Of a stretch of 64,000 nucleotides of DNA, positions 1-9,070 are shown in pieces (position 1 is the stretch's first letter; the number at the start of each line of letters is the position of its first letter). The translations under genes were made by a program, and so were the position numbers. This DNA comes from Micromonospora sp. WMMD1120 (GTDB taxonomy: Bacteria; Actinomycetota; Actinomycetes; Mycobacteriales; Micromonosporaceae), in contig NZ_JARUBO010000005.1 of the NCBI RefSeq assembly GCF_029626235.1, positions 1,954,501-2,018,500 on the forward strand. Direction: 5' to 3'. The notes beneath the pieces were generated by a model. That model made no database searches, was not told the origin of the DNA, and saw nothing but the letters and a program-made list of their open reading frames with translations.

Positions 1-3000
1 CCACGGTGCGGCCGTGCTTCTGCAACGCCTGGATGATCCGCACCTTGTGGGCCGGCGTGCAGCGGGCCACGACGTCGGTGTTCGTCAATTGGTCGGCGAG
101 CGCGTCGTCGTCGAGTTTGTCGAGTTCAGCGGCGGTGACCACCCGCTGGTCGTCGTGCTCGCTGATGGTGGCGGCGATGGCCTCGGCGGTGGCCGGATGA
201 TCGCCGGTGATCATGATGGTGTGCACACCGGCCTGCCGGATCCGGCGTACCGCCGGGGCGGCGCTCTCCCGGACCCCGTCCGCGAGGGCCAGGAAACCCA
301 CGAAGGTCAGGCCCCGGACGTCCTCGTCGGTCACCGTCGGGTCGGCCACCGGGCACTCGGCCACGGCCAGGATGCGGTTTCCCGCCCCGGCCCGGTCGGC
401 GAGCACCCGCTCCAGCTCGGCGCGGCCGGCGTCGTCCAACGGTTCCTGCCGGCCGTCGGCGCGCCGGGACGAACAGCGCGGCAACACCGTCTCCGGTGCC
501 CCCTTGACGCTCAACAACAGGTGGCCGTCGGTCTCGCCGATGCTCGCGTGGTATCCCCGGGACGGCTCGAACGGCAGCCCTCCGGCCGCCCGCCAGCCGG
601 CGGCGCCGGTCTCCTCCACGACCCCGGCCTCCCCGGCGCCCCGCCGGACCGCCCGGTCGGTCTGCAGGGCCAACTCCTCGGGGTTCGCGGCGGCGGGAGT
701 GGCACGAAGCGCCGCAGCCAGCGTCAACCGCAGCCGGTCGTCCAGCCGGTCCACCGGGGCGTACCGCTCGCCGATGCCGTCACCGACGCCGGCAAGCAGC
801 AACTGCCCCTCGGTGAGGGTGCCGGTCTTGTCGAAGCAGAGCACGTCCACCCGGCCCAACGCCTCGATCGTGCGCGGGTTGCGGACCAACGCGCCGTGCT
901 CGGCCAGCCGCCGGGCGGCGGCCAGCTGCGCGGCACTGACCAGGAACGGCAGCCCTTCCGGCACCGACGCGACGGCCAGGTTCGCGGCGGTCGCCGCCGT
1001 TTCGGCAAGGGGTACGCCCCGAAGCAACCCCGCGCCGGCCACCGCCACCGCCGAGCCGGCGGCCAACGGAATGGCGGTCCTGGTCAGCGAGCCGAGCCGG
1101 GCTTCCACCCCGCTGGCCGGCGGTGCCTGGCGGACCAACGCCAGGCTGCGCCCGGACTCCGTGTCGCTGCCGGTGGCCACCACGACGGCGGTGCCGTGCC
1201 CGGCCGCGACGGTGGTGCCCTCGTACAGCATCGAGTGCCGCTCGGCGATGGCGGCGGCGACCACCGGCCGGTTGGACTTGGCGACCGGCAGCGACTCGCC
1301 GGTGAGCGACGACTCGTCCGCCTCGAGACCCACCGTGTCGAGGACGCGGCAGTCGGCGGGCACCGAGTCACCCGGTTCGAGGGAGATGACGTCGCCGAGC
1401 ACCAGATCCTCGGCGGCCACCACCTGCTCGGCACCGTCCCGACGGACCCGTGCGGTCACCGCCGAGCGGGACAGCAGCTCCGCCAGCGACCGCTCCGTGT
1501 TGCGTTCGTGCACCGCGCCGACCAGGGCGGAGCCACCGACGACGCTGCCCACCAGCGCCGCGTCGACGAGCGAGCCGAACGACGCGGAGAGCACCGCGCC
1601 GGCGGCCAGCACCGGGGTGAGCGGGTTGGAGAGCTCGTCCACGAACGCGCGGAGCAGCCCGCCGCTGCCGGGTGTGCCGCCGCCGTCGCTGCGGTGGGCC
1701 TCCTGCCGGCGTCGTACCTCGTCGCCCGTCAGTCCGTCCGGCGTGGAGCGCAGCTGGTCCAGGACGGTACCGACCGGCATCAGGTGCCAGGCGGTCGTCA
1801 CGGGCGCCGGCGTGTCCGACTGGTCGTGCAACCGGCGGGCCTGCCAGACCCCGTTCGCGAAGGCCAGCCCGGCGGCGCCGTTGACCGCCACGGCCGCCCG
1901 TTGCGGCAGTTGGGTCGGTGGGGCGGTGAGCGCGGCGAGCGCTCCGAGGCCGGTGCCGGCCATGGACAGCCTGATGCTCTGCTGGGCCGTCCGACGGGCC
2001 ACCCCGGTCGCCTCGATTATCAGGGCCACCACCCGAAGGTCCGCACCGACCAGCAGGTGCGCGCCCCACGGCGGCGGCTGCTCCGGACCGGCGAACCCGA
2101 GACCACAGTCGGACACGCCCAGCGCCCTGCGGTCCGCGGAGACCACCATCACCACCGCGCCCTCGCGTTGCAACGCGCGTACCGAATCGACCAACCGGTC
2201 GCCGCCGGGCAGCACCGCGTCGGCGAAGCCGTACCGCTGCTCGTCACCGCCGGCCACCACCAGCCGAAGGCCGGCCTCGCGGGCGGCGGTCGGGAGGCCG
2301 TCGACGCCGGGCGCGGGCTCCGGCTCGACCCGCAACAGCGCGGCGAGCCGGTCGCCGTGGGCGAGGCCCAGCAGTTGGCCGCCGGCGGAGCGGAGCCGGT
2401 CGGCGTCCGGGATGTCGTCCAGGTTGCTCGACGGCAGTTGGCCCAGGGGTCCGATGCGCCATCCGTCCGCTGCCCGGGAGGCGCCCGGATCGTCGGCGTC
2501 GAACAGCGCGAACGCCCGCTCGGCGATCTGGTCGACGTCCGCGTCGGGGGCCGGCGCCAGATCGGCCAGTACGCCCCGGTCCGAGCCGAGCACCGCGGCG
2601 TCGAGCACGATCGTGTCGATCCGGTCCAGCTCCCGCAGCACGCTGCGGTCCATCGCGATCACGCCCCGCCTGGCCAGCATGCGGCCGAGCTGGGCGGCGT
2701 ACCCCTCGCGGCCGCTCCCGGGCGCCTTGGGCAGCACCGACAGGCCCAGCGCGGTGGCCCGCTTCGGTCCGGTGAACGGTGTCGCCGCCGCTCCGGCGGC
2801 CACACCCGCCGCGAGCACGCTGTTGATGTACCGCTCGACCGGGCCGTCCGGCATCGGCCGGGGACGTTCGATCACCGGCCAGCGCGCGACAGCGCGTTCC
2901 GGGTCGCCGGTCAGCCGTGGCTCGGCCCGCACCCAGGCGGAGAGCTGCGCCCGCGCCTCACCCCACAGCACCAGCCGCTGCGCGCCGTCCAGGACGATCC

Positions 3001-3658
3001 CGGTCCAGCGGCCGGTCAGACCCTGCACCACCGCCTCGGCCAGCGGGAAGAGGATGTCGGCGCGCGGATCGGACCGCAGCCGTTTGCCGATGAACTCGTG
3101 CACCTTGGGCTGCAGGTCCGCCGCGGCGAGCAGACCGGCCACCTCACCGGGTAGCGGAGCGAACGGCAGCACCCGGGTGGCGGCCCAGATGGTCAGCCCC
3201 AGCGCGTCCGAGGCGAGCGCGCCCAGGGTGCGCGGGGTCCGGGGACCCTCCTCGGGTGGGTGCGGCGGTGGGATCTCCGGGTCGGGCTCGTGGTCACAGG
3301 TCCGCTCGACCCGGCTGATCGTGTTGATCAGGTCGCTCAGGGTCGGCTCGGGGGCCTCGACGGCGACCACCACCCGGCTGGACGGCGCGTTCACCCGGGC
3401 CCAGGCGACCCCGGGCATCCGCTCCAGCGCGTCCTCCACCTGGACTGCCAGCTTGTTGCCGCCCGTCTCGCACACGCCGTGCACCTCGATGTGGTGCCGG
3501 CCCGGGCGGGACCAGACCCGACGCCGGGTCAACCCGGCCGTACGGGCCAGCCGCGTCGCGGCCGAGCCGACGGTCCGCGTCGCCTCCCCGATCAGGTGCG
3601 GTACGCCCAGGGACGGCAGAATGCGGCCGGCAGCGCGACCTGCCGCCGTCATCGCCAT
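1..3658 (-). CDS. P-type cation-translocating ATPase, CtpI-like (C-terminus cut by window edge)
   Basis: This membrane pump would use an aspartyl-phosphate intermediate to move a cation; the ion is not evident. Read on the minus strand, the A-domain motif LTGES is followed by the transmembrane motif VPEGLP, the phosphorylation motif CFDKTGTLT and the hinge region ITGDHPATAEAIA. The N-terminal part (about 1-400) is long and carries a ferredoxin-like metal-binding-type domain (HHIEVHGVCETGG region), as in large mycobacterial CtpI pumps. More than 1219 residues are present and the C-terminal transmembrane helices lie beyond base 1. The start ATG at 3658 is preceded by GGGAGGGCA. The gene is divergent from the small membrane protein gene at 3811. 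A P2-like ATPase is certain; the CtpI label is inferred from size and motif style. Confidence 0.88.
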   Translation of the reverse strand, partial: MAMTAAGRAAGRILPSLGVPHLIGEATRTVGSAATRLARTAGLTRRRVWSRPGRHHIEVHGVCETGGNKLAVQVEDALERMPGVAWARVNAPSSRVVVAVEAPEPTLSDLINTISRVERTCDHEPDPEIPPPHPPEEGPRTPRTLGALASDALGLTIWAATRVLPFAPLPGEVAGLLAAADLQPKVHEFIGKRLRSDPRADILFPLAEAVVQGLTGRWTGIVLDGAQRLVLWGEARAQLSAWVRAEPRLTGDPERAVARWPVIERPRPMPDGPVERYINSVLAAGVAAGAAATPFTGPKRATALGLSVLPKAPGSGREGYAAQLGRMLARRGVIAMDRSVLRELDRIDTIVLDAAVLGSDRGVLADLAPAPDADVDQIAERAFALFDADDPGASRAADGWRIGPLGQLPSSNLDDIPDADRLRSAGGQLLGLAHGDRLAALLRVEPEPAPGVDGLPTAAREAGLRLVVAGGDEQRYGFADAVLPGGDRLVDSVRALQREGAVVMVVSADRRALGVSDCGLGFAGPEQPPPWGAHLLVGADLRVVALIIEATGVARRTAQQSIRLSMAGTGLGALAALTAPPTQLPQRAAVAVNGAAGLAFANGVWQARRLHDQSDTPAPVTTAWHLMPVGTVLDQLRSTPDGLTGDEVRRRQEAHRSDGGGTPGSGGLLRAFVDELSNPLTPVLAAGAVLSASFGSLVDAALVGSVVGGSALVGAVHERNTERSLAELLSRSAVTARVRRDGAEQVVAAEDLVLGDVISLEPGDSVPADCRVLDTVGLEADESSLTGESLPVAKSNRPVVAAAIAERHSMLYEGTTVAAGHGTAVVVATGSDTESGRSLALVRQAPPASGVEARLGSLTRTAIPLAAGSAVAVAGAGLLRGVPLAETAATAANLAVASVPEGLPFLVSAAQLAAARRLAEHGALVRNPRTIEALGRVDVLCFDKTGTLTEGQLLLAGVGDGIGERYAPVDRLDDRLRLTLAAALRATPAAANPEELALQTDRAVRRGAGEAGVVEETGAAGWRAAGGLPFEPSRGYHASIGETDGHLLLSVKGAPETVLPRCSSRRADGRQEPLDDAGRAELERVLADRAGAGNRILAVAECPVADPTVTDEDVRGLTFVGFLALADGVRESAAPAVRRIRQAGVHTIMITGDHPATAEAIAATISEHDDQRVVTAAELDKLDDDALADQLTNTDVVARCTPAHKVRIIQALQKHGRTV

Positions 3659-3810
3659 TTGCCCTCCCACCGCACCGACGTCCGGCGGCCTGGCTTCCCG
3701 ACCTGCCATCCGTTATGCCCCCCGAGGGGCGGAAGTTTCCGGCGCGGCGAGTGCATGGACGGGGTGCACCGTGGAATCCGACCACCGTCACCGGATACGG
3801 GGAGGCCGGC

Positions 3811-4071
3811 ATGAGCACGTTGACGCGACACCTCAACGGGTCGCACGAGAACGTCCGGATGTACAGCCGACGGGTCGATCTGCCGATGCTGGGCGAGGTG
3901 GCGGTGCCGCCGCCGGACAAGGTCGCCTACTACGCCGGTCTCGGGGTGCTCGCCGCGCTCCAGGTCATCGAGTGGCCGATCGCCCTGGTCATCACCGCCG
4001 GCCATCTGCTGGCCGACCAGCATTTTTCCGGGCTGGTCCGCGGGGTCGGGGAGGCACTGGAGAACGCCTGA
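3811..4071 (+). CDS. Small membrane-associated protein divergent from the P-type ATPase
   Basis: This 86-residue protein starts MSTLTRHLNG and is preceded by GGGGAGGCCGGC. An upstream in-frame ATG at 3715 gives a longer version with no ribosome-binding site, so the shorter start was chosen. Residues about 32-65 (KVAYYAGLGVLAALQVIEWPIALVITAGHLL) form one long hydrophobic stretch ending in a His. I do not recognise a family. The divergent arrangement with a large P-type ATPase suggests it could be an accessory micropeptide, but that is inference. It may equally be an independent conserved hypothetical protein. Confidence 0.65.
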   Translation: MSTLTRHLNGSHENVRMYSRRVDLPMLGEVAVPPPDKVAYYAGLGVLAALQVIEWPIALVITAGHLLADQHFSGLVRGVGEALENA

Positions 4072-4121
4072 CCGGAGCCCGCGGTTGACCTGAATCCGGG
4101 TTGAGGTCGCATGCTCGGCTG

Positions 4122-5513
4122 ATGTCGAGCACAGTCGTCACGCCCGTACCGTCCGCGTCGGGGTTGTTCGCACCCCGGCTGCGGGCGATGACGGTGGGCA
4201 GCGTCGCGTTGATCTCGCTCCTCGCGTTCGAGGCGTTGGCGGTCGGTACGGCGATGCCGACCGTCGCCCGCAGCCTGGACGGGTTGGCGCTGTACGGGAT
4301 CGCCTTCGGCGGGCCGTTCGCCACCGGTGTGCTGGCGATGGTGGTCTCCGGCATCTGGTCCGACGCCCGGGGCCCGCGCGCACCGATGTGGCACGGGGTC
4401 GCCTGGTTCGTCGTCGGGTTGCTGATCGCGGGCACCGCCAACGCGATGAGCGCGCTCGTCGTCGGGCGGGTCGTGCAGGGCTTCGGCTCCGGGCTGCTCT
4501 CGGTGGCGCTCTACGTCATCGTCGGGCAGGCGTACCCCCAGGAGTTGCACCGGCGGATCTTCGCCGCGTTCGCGGCGGCGTGGGTCGTACCGTCGCTGGT
4601 CGGGCCGGCTGTGGCCGGCCTGATCGTGGAACACCTCGGGTGGCGGTGGGTCTTCCTGGCGGTGCCGGCGGTGGCGGTGCCGGCGGTCCTTCTGATCCAC
4701 CCGGGTCTGCGGTCGCTGGGCGGCAGCGCGGCGACCAGCCTGCCGGCCGGCGCGGTGGCGCGCATCGGCTGGGCGTGCGGGGCCGCCGTGAGCGCCGCGC
4801 TGCTGCACATCGGGGGTCAGCAGCGCGGCGGCACGGCCCTGGCGCTGATCGCGGTCGCCGTGGTCGGTCTCCTGGTGTGCGCTCCGCGCCTGCTCCCGGC
4901 CGGGTTCCTCCGGGCGGCCCGGGGACTGCCCACCGTGGTCGGCTTGCGCGGTCTGGCGTCGGCGGCGTTCGTCGGCGCCGAGGTGGTCATTCCGTTGCTG
5001 CTCTCCCGGGAGCGGGGTCTCTCGCCGACGGCGGCCGGGCTGGTCCTCACCGTCGGCGCGCTGGCGTGGTCGGTGGGCTCCTGGTTGCAGGGCCGGCTGC
5101 CGGTGCCGGTCTCCCGGGCCACGCTGCCGCGCGTCGGGTTGAGCTGCATCACGGTGGGCACCGCCACCGTGGCGTTGGCCGTCCGGCCCGAACTGCCGGT
5201 GGCCGTCGCCGTGGTCGGCTGGGCGGTCGCCGGCCTGGGCATGGGGCTGCTCTACCCGTCGCTCTCGGTGCTCACACTGGAGTTGTCAGCACCCGGCGAG
5301 CAGGGCCGCAACAGCTCCTCGCTGCAACTCGGCGACTCGCTCTTCGCGGCGACGGTGCTCGCGCTGACCGGGGCCGTCCTGGCCGCCGGGAGCGCGCCGG
5401 GTCCGGCCAGCTACGCGGTGACGCTCGTGGTGGCCGCGGGACTGGCACTGCTCGGGGCGGTCCTTGCCGGCCGGGTGGTGGTGGCGGGCGGGGGCCGACG
5501 GCCGCTCGGTTGA
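4122..5513 (+). CDS. MFS transporter (drug-exporter-like)
   Basis: This is a 463-residue integral membrane protein with about 14 hydrophobic segments. The loop after the second helix carries the MFS signature GIWSDARGPRAPMW, a variant of GxLADRxGRR, and the fourth helix carries GRVVQGFGSGLLS. The family exports drugs or other small molecules by proton antiport; the substrate is unknown. The ATG at 4122 was chosen over the TTG at 4101 because family members start just before the first helix. There is no dedicated regulator beside it. It is followed about 50 bp later by a second small membrane-protein gene on the same strand. Confidence 0.85.
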   Translation: MSSTVVTPVPSASGLFAPRLRAMTVGSVALISLLAFEALAVGTAMPTVARSLDGLALYGIAFGGPFATGVLAMVVSGIWSDARGPRAPMWHGVAWFVVGLLIAGTANAMSALVVGRVVQGFGSGLLSVALYVIVGQAYPQELHRRIFAAFAAAWVVPSLVGPAVAGLIVEHLGWRWVFLAVPAVAVPAVLLIHPGLRSLGGSAATSLPAGAVARIGWACGAAVSAALLHIGGQQRGGTALALIAVAVVGLLVCAPRLLPAGFLRAARGLPTVVGLRGLASAAFVGAEVVIPLLLSRERGLSPTAAGLVLTVGALAWSVGSWLQGRLPVPVSRATLPRVGLSCITVGTATVALAVRPELPVAVAVVGWAVAGLGMGLLYPSLSVLTLELSAPGEQGRNSSSLQLGDSLFAATVLALTGAVLAAGSAPGPASYAVTLVVAAGLALLGAVLAGRVVVAGGGRRPLG

Positions 5514-5564
5514 TCCGCTGATTCGCCCGCGTCCGACCCGCACGGGCCGGGAAGATGACGGGCG

Positions 5565-6233
5565 ATGAACCTCCTGACCGTCCTGCCGCTGGCCGTGGTC
5601 ATGGTGGCCGGTACGCAGCTGGTGGTGGCGGTCTTCCTCGCCTCGGCGGACCGCCCCCGGGCCGCGTCGCTGGGTTTCCTCGCGGGCGCCGGGCTGGTGG
5701 TCACCGCGGGGGTGACAGTGGGGTGGCTGCTGACCCGGTTGGTGGGCGGGTTGGTGGCCGACGCTGGCGCCGTCGCCGGGAGGGTCGATCGCGGGCCCGT
5801 CATCGACCTGGTGGTGCTCGCCCTGCTCGTCGTCCTCGCGGTGCTGGTCTGGGCGCGGCGGGACCGGTCGGGTCCACCGAAATGGTTGGGGAGCATCGAG
5901 CACGCCGGTCCGCGTTCGGCGCTGCGGCTGGGCGCGCTGCTCTTCGTGGTGACGCCCACCGATGACCTGACGATGGCGGCCGTGGGGGCCAGCGTGGCTC
6001 GCCATGATCTGCCATGGTGGCACCTGACGCCGTTCGTTCTGCTCACCGTTCTCCTGCTCGCGCTGCCCCTGCTGGCGTTGCTGCTGCTCGGGCCGAGGGC
6101 GGCGCGGGTGTTGACGCGGATGCGGGAGTGGGCCGAGGGTCACGCGTGGATCGTGAACGAGATCGTGATCGCGTTCTTCGCGCTGCTGACGGTGGTGGAT
6201 CTGCTGCGTTCGGGGAGTGGGAGGACGACATGA
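5565..6233 (+). CDS. GAP-family (Sap/DUF2910-like) integral membrane protein
   Basis: This 222-residue protein has six hydrophobic segments and a central hydrophilic loop (about 85-115, containing ARRDRSGPPKWLG). The pattern resembles actinobacterial GAP/Sap proteins, LysE-fold membrane proteins implicated in lipid or peptidolipid export in mycobacteria. The PTDDLTMAAVGAS stretch after the third or fourth helix is typical of that group. Its stop overlaps the ATG of the next gene (ATGA at 6230-6233), so the two are translationally coupled. Function is assigned at family level only. Confidence 0.7.
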   Translation: MNLLTVLPLAVVMVAGTQLVVAVFLASADRPRAASLGFLAGAGLVVTAGVTVGWLLTRLVGGLVADAGAVAGRVDRGPVIDLVVLALLVVLAVLVWARRDRSGPPKWLGSIEHAGPRSALRLGALLFVVTPTDDLTMAAVGASVARHDLPWWHLTPFVLLTVLLLALPLLALLLLGPRAARVLTRMREWAEGHAWIVNEIVIAFFALLTVVDLLRSGSGRTT

Positions 6234-7012
6234 AGGTTCTGGTCACCGGTGCGAGCGGCAACCTGGGCCGCCCGGTGCTGGCGCGGCTGCTCGACGACGG
6301 GGCCACCGTCCGGGCCACCAGCCGGCGAACGAGGAGCGGCGCCGACGTGGAGTGGGTGGTGGCCGACCTGGCCACCGGCGCCGGGTTGGCCGAGGCGGTG
6401 GCCGGGGTGGACGCGGTGCTGCACCTGGCGTCCGCGCCCCGGGGGCGGCAGACCCACCAGGTGGACGTGCTGGGCACCCGCCACCTGGTGGTGGCCGCCG
6501 GAGCGGCAGGGGTGGGACACATCGTCTACACCTCGATCGTCGGGGTGGATCGGGTGCCGTTCGCGTACTACAAGCAGAAGCTCGCCGCCGAGCAGGCGAT
6601 CACCGCCGGTCCGGTGCCGTGGTCGGTGCTACGGGCGACCCAGTTCCCCCAGTTCCTGGAGAAGCTGCTGACGATCAGCTCCCGACTGGGCCCGGTGATC
6701 GCGGACGGGGCGATCCTCGGCCAGCCGGTCGACCCGGGCGAGGTGGCGGAGCGGTTGGTGGCGCGGCTGTTCGCCGGTCCGCTTCGCGGCATCGAGGAGT
6801 TCGGCGGGCCGGAGGTGCTGCGGCTCGACGAGGCCGCCCGGGCGTGGCGCGAGGCCCGCGGATCGCGCCGACCTCTGCTGCCGGTGCGGGTTCCCGGCCG
6901 GCTCGGCAGCGAGTTGCGCGCTGGCGGCCTGTGCACCGATGCGCTGCCCCGGGGTGTGCGTACCTGGGCCGACTACCTCACGGACACGTACGGGGGAACC
7001 GGCCGGAAATGA
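6230..7012 (+). CDS. NAD(P)-binding SDR / NmrA-like protein
   Basis: This 260-residue protein opens with the Rossmann glycine motif VLVTGASGNLGRPV and continues with the VLHLASAPRG segment of extended SDR/NmrA-like proteins. The YYKQKLAAEQ segment contains the YxxxK catalytic pair. Such proteins reduce small carbonyls or act as NAD(P)H sensors; the substrate is unknown. The ATG at 6230 overlaps the stop of the upstream membrane-protein gene by four bases, indicating co-transcription. Length fits atypical SDRs of the NmrA/TMR type (about 250-300). Confidence 0.82.
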   Translation: MKVLVTGASGNLGRPVLARLLDDGATVRATSRRTRSGADVEWVVADLATGAGLAEAVAGVDAVLHLASAPRGRQTHQVDVLGTRHLVVAAGAAGVGHIVYTSIVGVDRVPFAYYKQKLAAEQAITAGPVPWSVLRATQFPQFLEKLLTISSRLGPVIADGAILGQPVDPGEVAERLVARLFAGPLRGIEEFGGPEVLRLDEAARAWREARGSRRPLLPVRVPGRLGSELRAGGLCTDALPRGVRTWADYLTDTYGGTGRK

Positions 7013-7049
7013 GCGCAAGAGCCGTTCACGTTCGTCTTACCGTGACGCC

Positions 7050-7244
7050 ATGTTCGCTGTCGTCACCACTGTGATCCTCTACGTCTTCGGCTTCGTCTTC
7101 CTCTACGGCGTGATCCGGCTGGGTGTCCGGCACGCGTTCGAGGACCTGGAGCTGCAACGGGCCAAGGCCCAGCGCGAGGAGGAGTTGGCGGCCGCCCGCG
7201 ACCGCTCCTTCCTGCGTGACAACGCGTTCCTCGCCGGCAGTTGA
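7050..7244 (+). CDS. Small single-pass membrane protein
   Basis: This 64-residue protein has one N-terminal transmembrane helix (about residues 2-25, VVTTVILYVFGFVFLYGVI) and a charged, probably helical tail (AFEDLELQRAKAQREEELAAARD) that could form a coiled coil. I chose the ATG at 7050 because the hydrophobic helix begins directly after it. No family is recognised. It stands between the SDR gene and the YbaK gene with gaps under 100 bp and may share their transcript. Confidence 0.55.
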   Translation: MFAVVTTVILYVFGFVFLYGVIRLGVRHAFEDLELQRAKAQREEELAAARDRSFLRDNAFLAGS

Positions 7245-7339
7245 GCACCGGATCGGTCCGCCCCGGGCCGGTGGGGTCGCCGGGTCGCCCGGGAGCCGCC
7301 GGGCGGTCCGGCGTGGCGGATGCGAGGATCGCACCCGTG

Positions 7340-7888
7340 ATGGGAACGCTCAAGACCGAACCGGCCCGCGCCCGCCTGGACCTGCTCGCGCCGCCGGTGG
7401 CGGAGGCCGTCGCGCAGTGGCCCGCCGACGCTCCGGTGGACGTCGACGACGTGCTGGTCGCGCCGATCGACGCCGACCTCGCCGACACCGCCGCGTTCTG
7501 CGCGGCGTACGAGGTGGGGCTGGACGTCTCGGCGAACTGTGTCGTGGTGGCGGGCAAACGCGACGGAGTGGTCCGTTACGCGGCCTGCGTCGTGCTGTCC
7601 ACCACCCGGGCCGACGTGAACGGGGTGGCCCGCCGGGCGCTGGACGTCCGCAAGGCGAGCTTCGCCCCGATGGCCGACGCGGTTGAGATGACCGCCATGG
7701 AGTACGGCGGCATCACCCCGATCGGGCTGCCGGCGCAGTGGCCGATCCTGGTGGACGCGCGGGTCATCGCCACGCCGCACGTGATCGTCGGGTCCGGTGT
7801 GCGGCACAGCAAGATCGCGCTACCCGGTCCGGCGCTGGGCGCGTTGCCCGGCGCACGGGTGGTGGAAGGGCTGGCCAGGCCCGCCTGA
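7340..7888 (+). CDS. YbaK/EbsC-family aminoacyl-tRNA deacylase-like protein
   Basis: This 182-residue free-standing editing-domain protein resembles the YbaK/ProX fold, which hydrolyses mischarged aminoacyl-tRNAs. Supporting stretches are the NCVVVAGKRDG strand, the DVRKASFAP helix and the EYGGITPIGLP loop, corresponding to the conserved GGxxPxG region of YbaK proteins. Prolyl-tRNA synthetase is encoded about 2 kb away, so a link to proline-tRNA quality control is possible but not shown. Start ATG 7340; GTG at 7337 is an alternative. It converges on the FrnE-like gene, with a parS-like site in the gap. Confidence 0.78.
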   Translation: MGTLKTEPARARLDLLAPPVAEAVAQWPADAPVDVDDVLVAPIDADLADTAAFCAAYEVGLDVSANCVVVAGKRDGVVRYAACVVLSTTRADVNGVARRALDVRKASFAPMADAVEMTAMEYGGITPIGLPAQWPILVDARVIATPHVIVGSGVRHSKIALPGPALGALPGARVVEGLARPA

Positions 7889-7908
7889 CCAGCGAACGAC
7901 ATCGATGT

Positions 7909-7924
7909 TGTTGCACGTGAAACA
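7909..7924. other. parS-like ParB-binding site (near-consensus)
   Basis: The 16-mer TGTTGCACGTGAAACA matches the parS consensus TGTTTCACGTGAAACA at 15 of 16 positions. It lies in the 62-bp gap between two convergent genes and is flanked on both sides by CATCGATG, itself a palindrome. ParB nucleates at such sites near oriC to organise chromosome segregation. The origin-proximal gene content at the right of this window fits. No other close match was noticed here. Confidence 0.75.
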
Positions 7925-7950
7925 TCGTGATCATCGATGCCGACGCCGGG

Positions 7951-8586
7951 TCAGCGCGCGGCGGCCTCGCGCTGCTCGACCTCGCTGAACGCGGCGAGCA
8001 ACGTCTGCGTCTCCTGCGCGCCGGAGACCGCGTACTTCCCAGCCAGGACGAAGGTCGGCACGCTGGTGATGCCCAGGTCCCGGGCGGCGGCCAGTTGCGC
8101 GGAGACGTCGGCGACGCGCTCCTCGGAGTCGAGGAACCGTCGGGCGTCGGCCACGTCCAGACCGACCTCGCCGGCCAGGGTGGCCAGGGCCTCGCGCGAG
8201 CCGACGTCGACGCCGTCGTGGAAGTGCGCCTGGTACAGCGCGTCCACCATCTCCGCCGCCCGCCCCTGCCCGGTGGCGTACGCGACCAGCCGGTGCGCGT
8301 CGAAGGTGTTGGCGGCGACCGCCCTGTCGTAGTTCAGCCGCAGCCCGTCCGCCGCCGCGACCTGGGTCACGTGGGCGACCATCTGCTGGGCGCGCGCCGG
8401 ACCGCCGAACTTGGCGGCCAGCGCCTCCACCAGCGGGCGGGGTTCGGGCACCGGCGACGGGTCGAGCTGGAACGGCCGGTAACGGACCGTCACCTCGCCC
8501 TGGTACGCGGCCAGCGCCGCATCCAGGCGGCGCTTGCCGATGTAGCACCACGGGCAGATGACGTCGGCGTAGATCTCGATCTCCAC
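7951..8586 (-). CDS. DsbA-family oxidoreductase, FrnE-like
   Basis: This 211-residue protein has a thioredoxin-fold redox motif CPWC (Cys11, Cys14) within DVICPWCYIGKRRLD, then the inserted helical domain and the cis-Pro loop TSVPTFVLAGKYAVSGAQ typical of FrnE/DsbA2 proteins. There is no signal peptide, so it is probably cytoplasmic, where FrnE proteins act as disulfide isomerases in oxidative stress. GTG at 8586 was chosen; a TTG a few codons upstream is possible. It lies 20 bp downstream of sufE on the same strand and probably shares its transcript. Confidence 0.85.
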   Translation of the reverse strand: MEIEIYADVICPWCYIGKRRLDAALAAYQGEVTVRYRPFQLDPSPVPEPRPLVEALAAKFGGPARAQQMVAHVTQVAAADGLRLNYDRAVAANTFDAHRLVAYATGQGRAAEMVDALYQAHFHDGVDVGSREALATLAGEVGLDVADARRFLDSEERVADVSAQLAAARDLGITSVPTFVLAGKYAVSGAQETQTLLAAFSEVEQREAAAR

Positions 8587-8606
8587 GACCGGTGGCAACT
8601 GCGTGC

Positions 8607-9035
8607 TCAGCCGAGTTGTTCCCGGATCTGGCGCTTGAGTCGGGCCAGGATCGCCGTGCCGCCGCGTACCCGCAGCGGGCTGATCGCCTGCGCGAGCCCC
8701 ATCCGTTGGTAGAGGTCGTCGGGGACCGCCAGCACCTGCTCGGCGCTCGCGCCCGCCAGCCCTTCGGCGAGGATGCCCGCGAACGCCCGGGTGGTGGGCG
8801 CCTCCGGCGGGCAGTCGAAGAGGGTCTGCACGGTGCCGTCGGCGGCCACCCGGGCGCGCAGGAAGAACGCCGTCTGGCACTCGGGCACCTGCTCCATGCC
8901 CTCGCGCTCGACGCTGCCCTCCGGCAGCGCCGGGATGACGTCCGCATACTCCAGCAGCATCTCGAGCACCAGGTCGCGGGGCGCGGCGGCGAACTCGTCG
9001 ACGATCTCGGCCAGTCGGGCCGGCATGTCAGCCAT
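8607..9035 (-). CDS. SufE-family cysteine desulfurase sulfur acceptor
   Basis: This 142-residue protein is the usual SufE length. The sulfur-accepting cysteine is Cys53 in the motif VPECQTAFFL, matching the V-x-G/E-C-x-S/T loop of SufE. SufE takes persulfide sulfur from a SufS-type desulfurase for Fe-S cluster assembly. Actinobacterial sufE genes often sit near thiosulfate sulfurtransferase genes; here sseA lies 3.9 kb away, separated by proS and others. The gene is followed by the FrnE-type oxidoreductase. Confidence 0.88.
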   Translation of the reverse strand: MADMPARLAEIVDEFAAAPRDLVLEMLLEYADVIPALPEGSVEREGMEQVPECQTAFFLRARVAADGTVQTLFDCPPEAPTTRAFAGILAEGLAGASAEQVLAVPDDLYQRMGLAQAISPLRVRGGTAILARLKRQIREQLG

Positions 9036-9070
9036 GCGTCGAGGCTACCGCCGCCGCGCCGGAGGGCCGG

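Noticed and set aside
14..4088. Open frames of 1046 and 1293 codons on the plus strand at the left end
   Set aside because: They are antisense to the P-type ATPase, whose minus-strand frame carries TGES, DKTGT and PEGLP motifs. The plus-strand products are Arg/Pro/Gly-rich noise typical of high GC.
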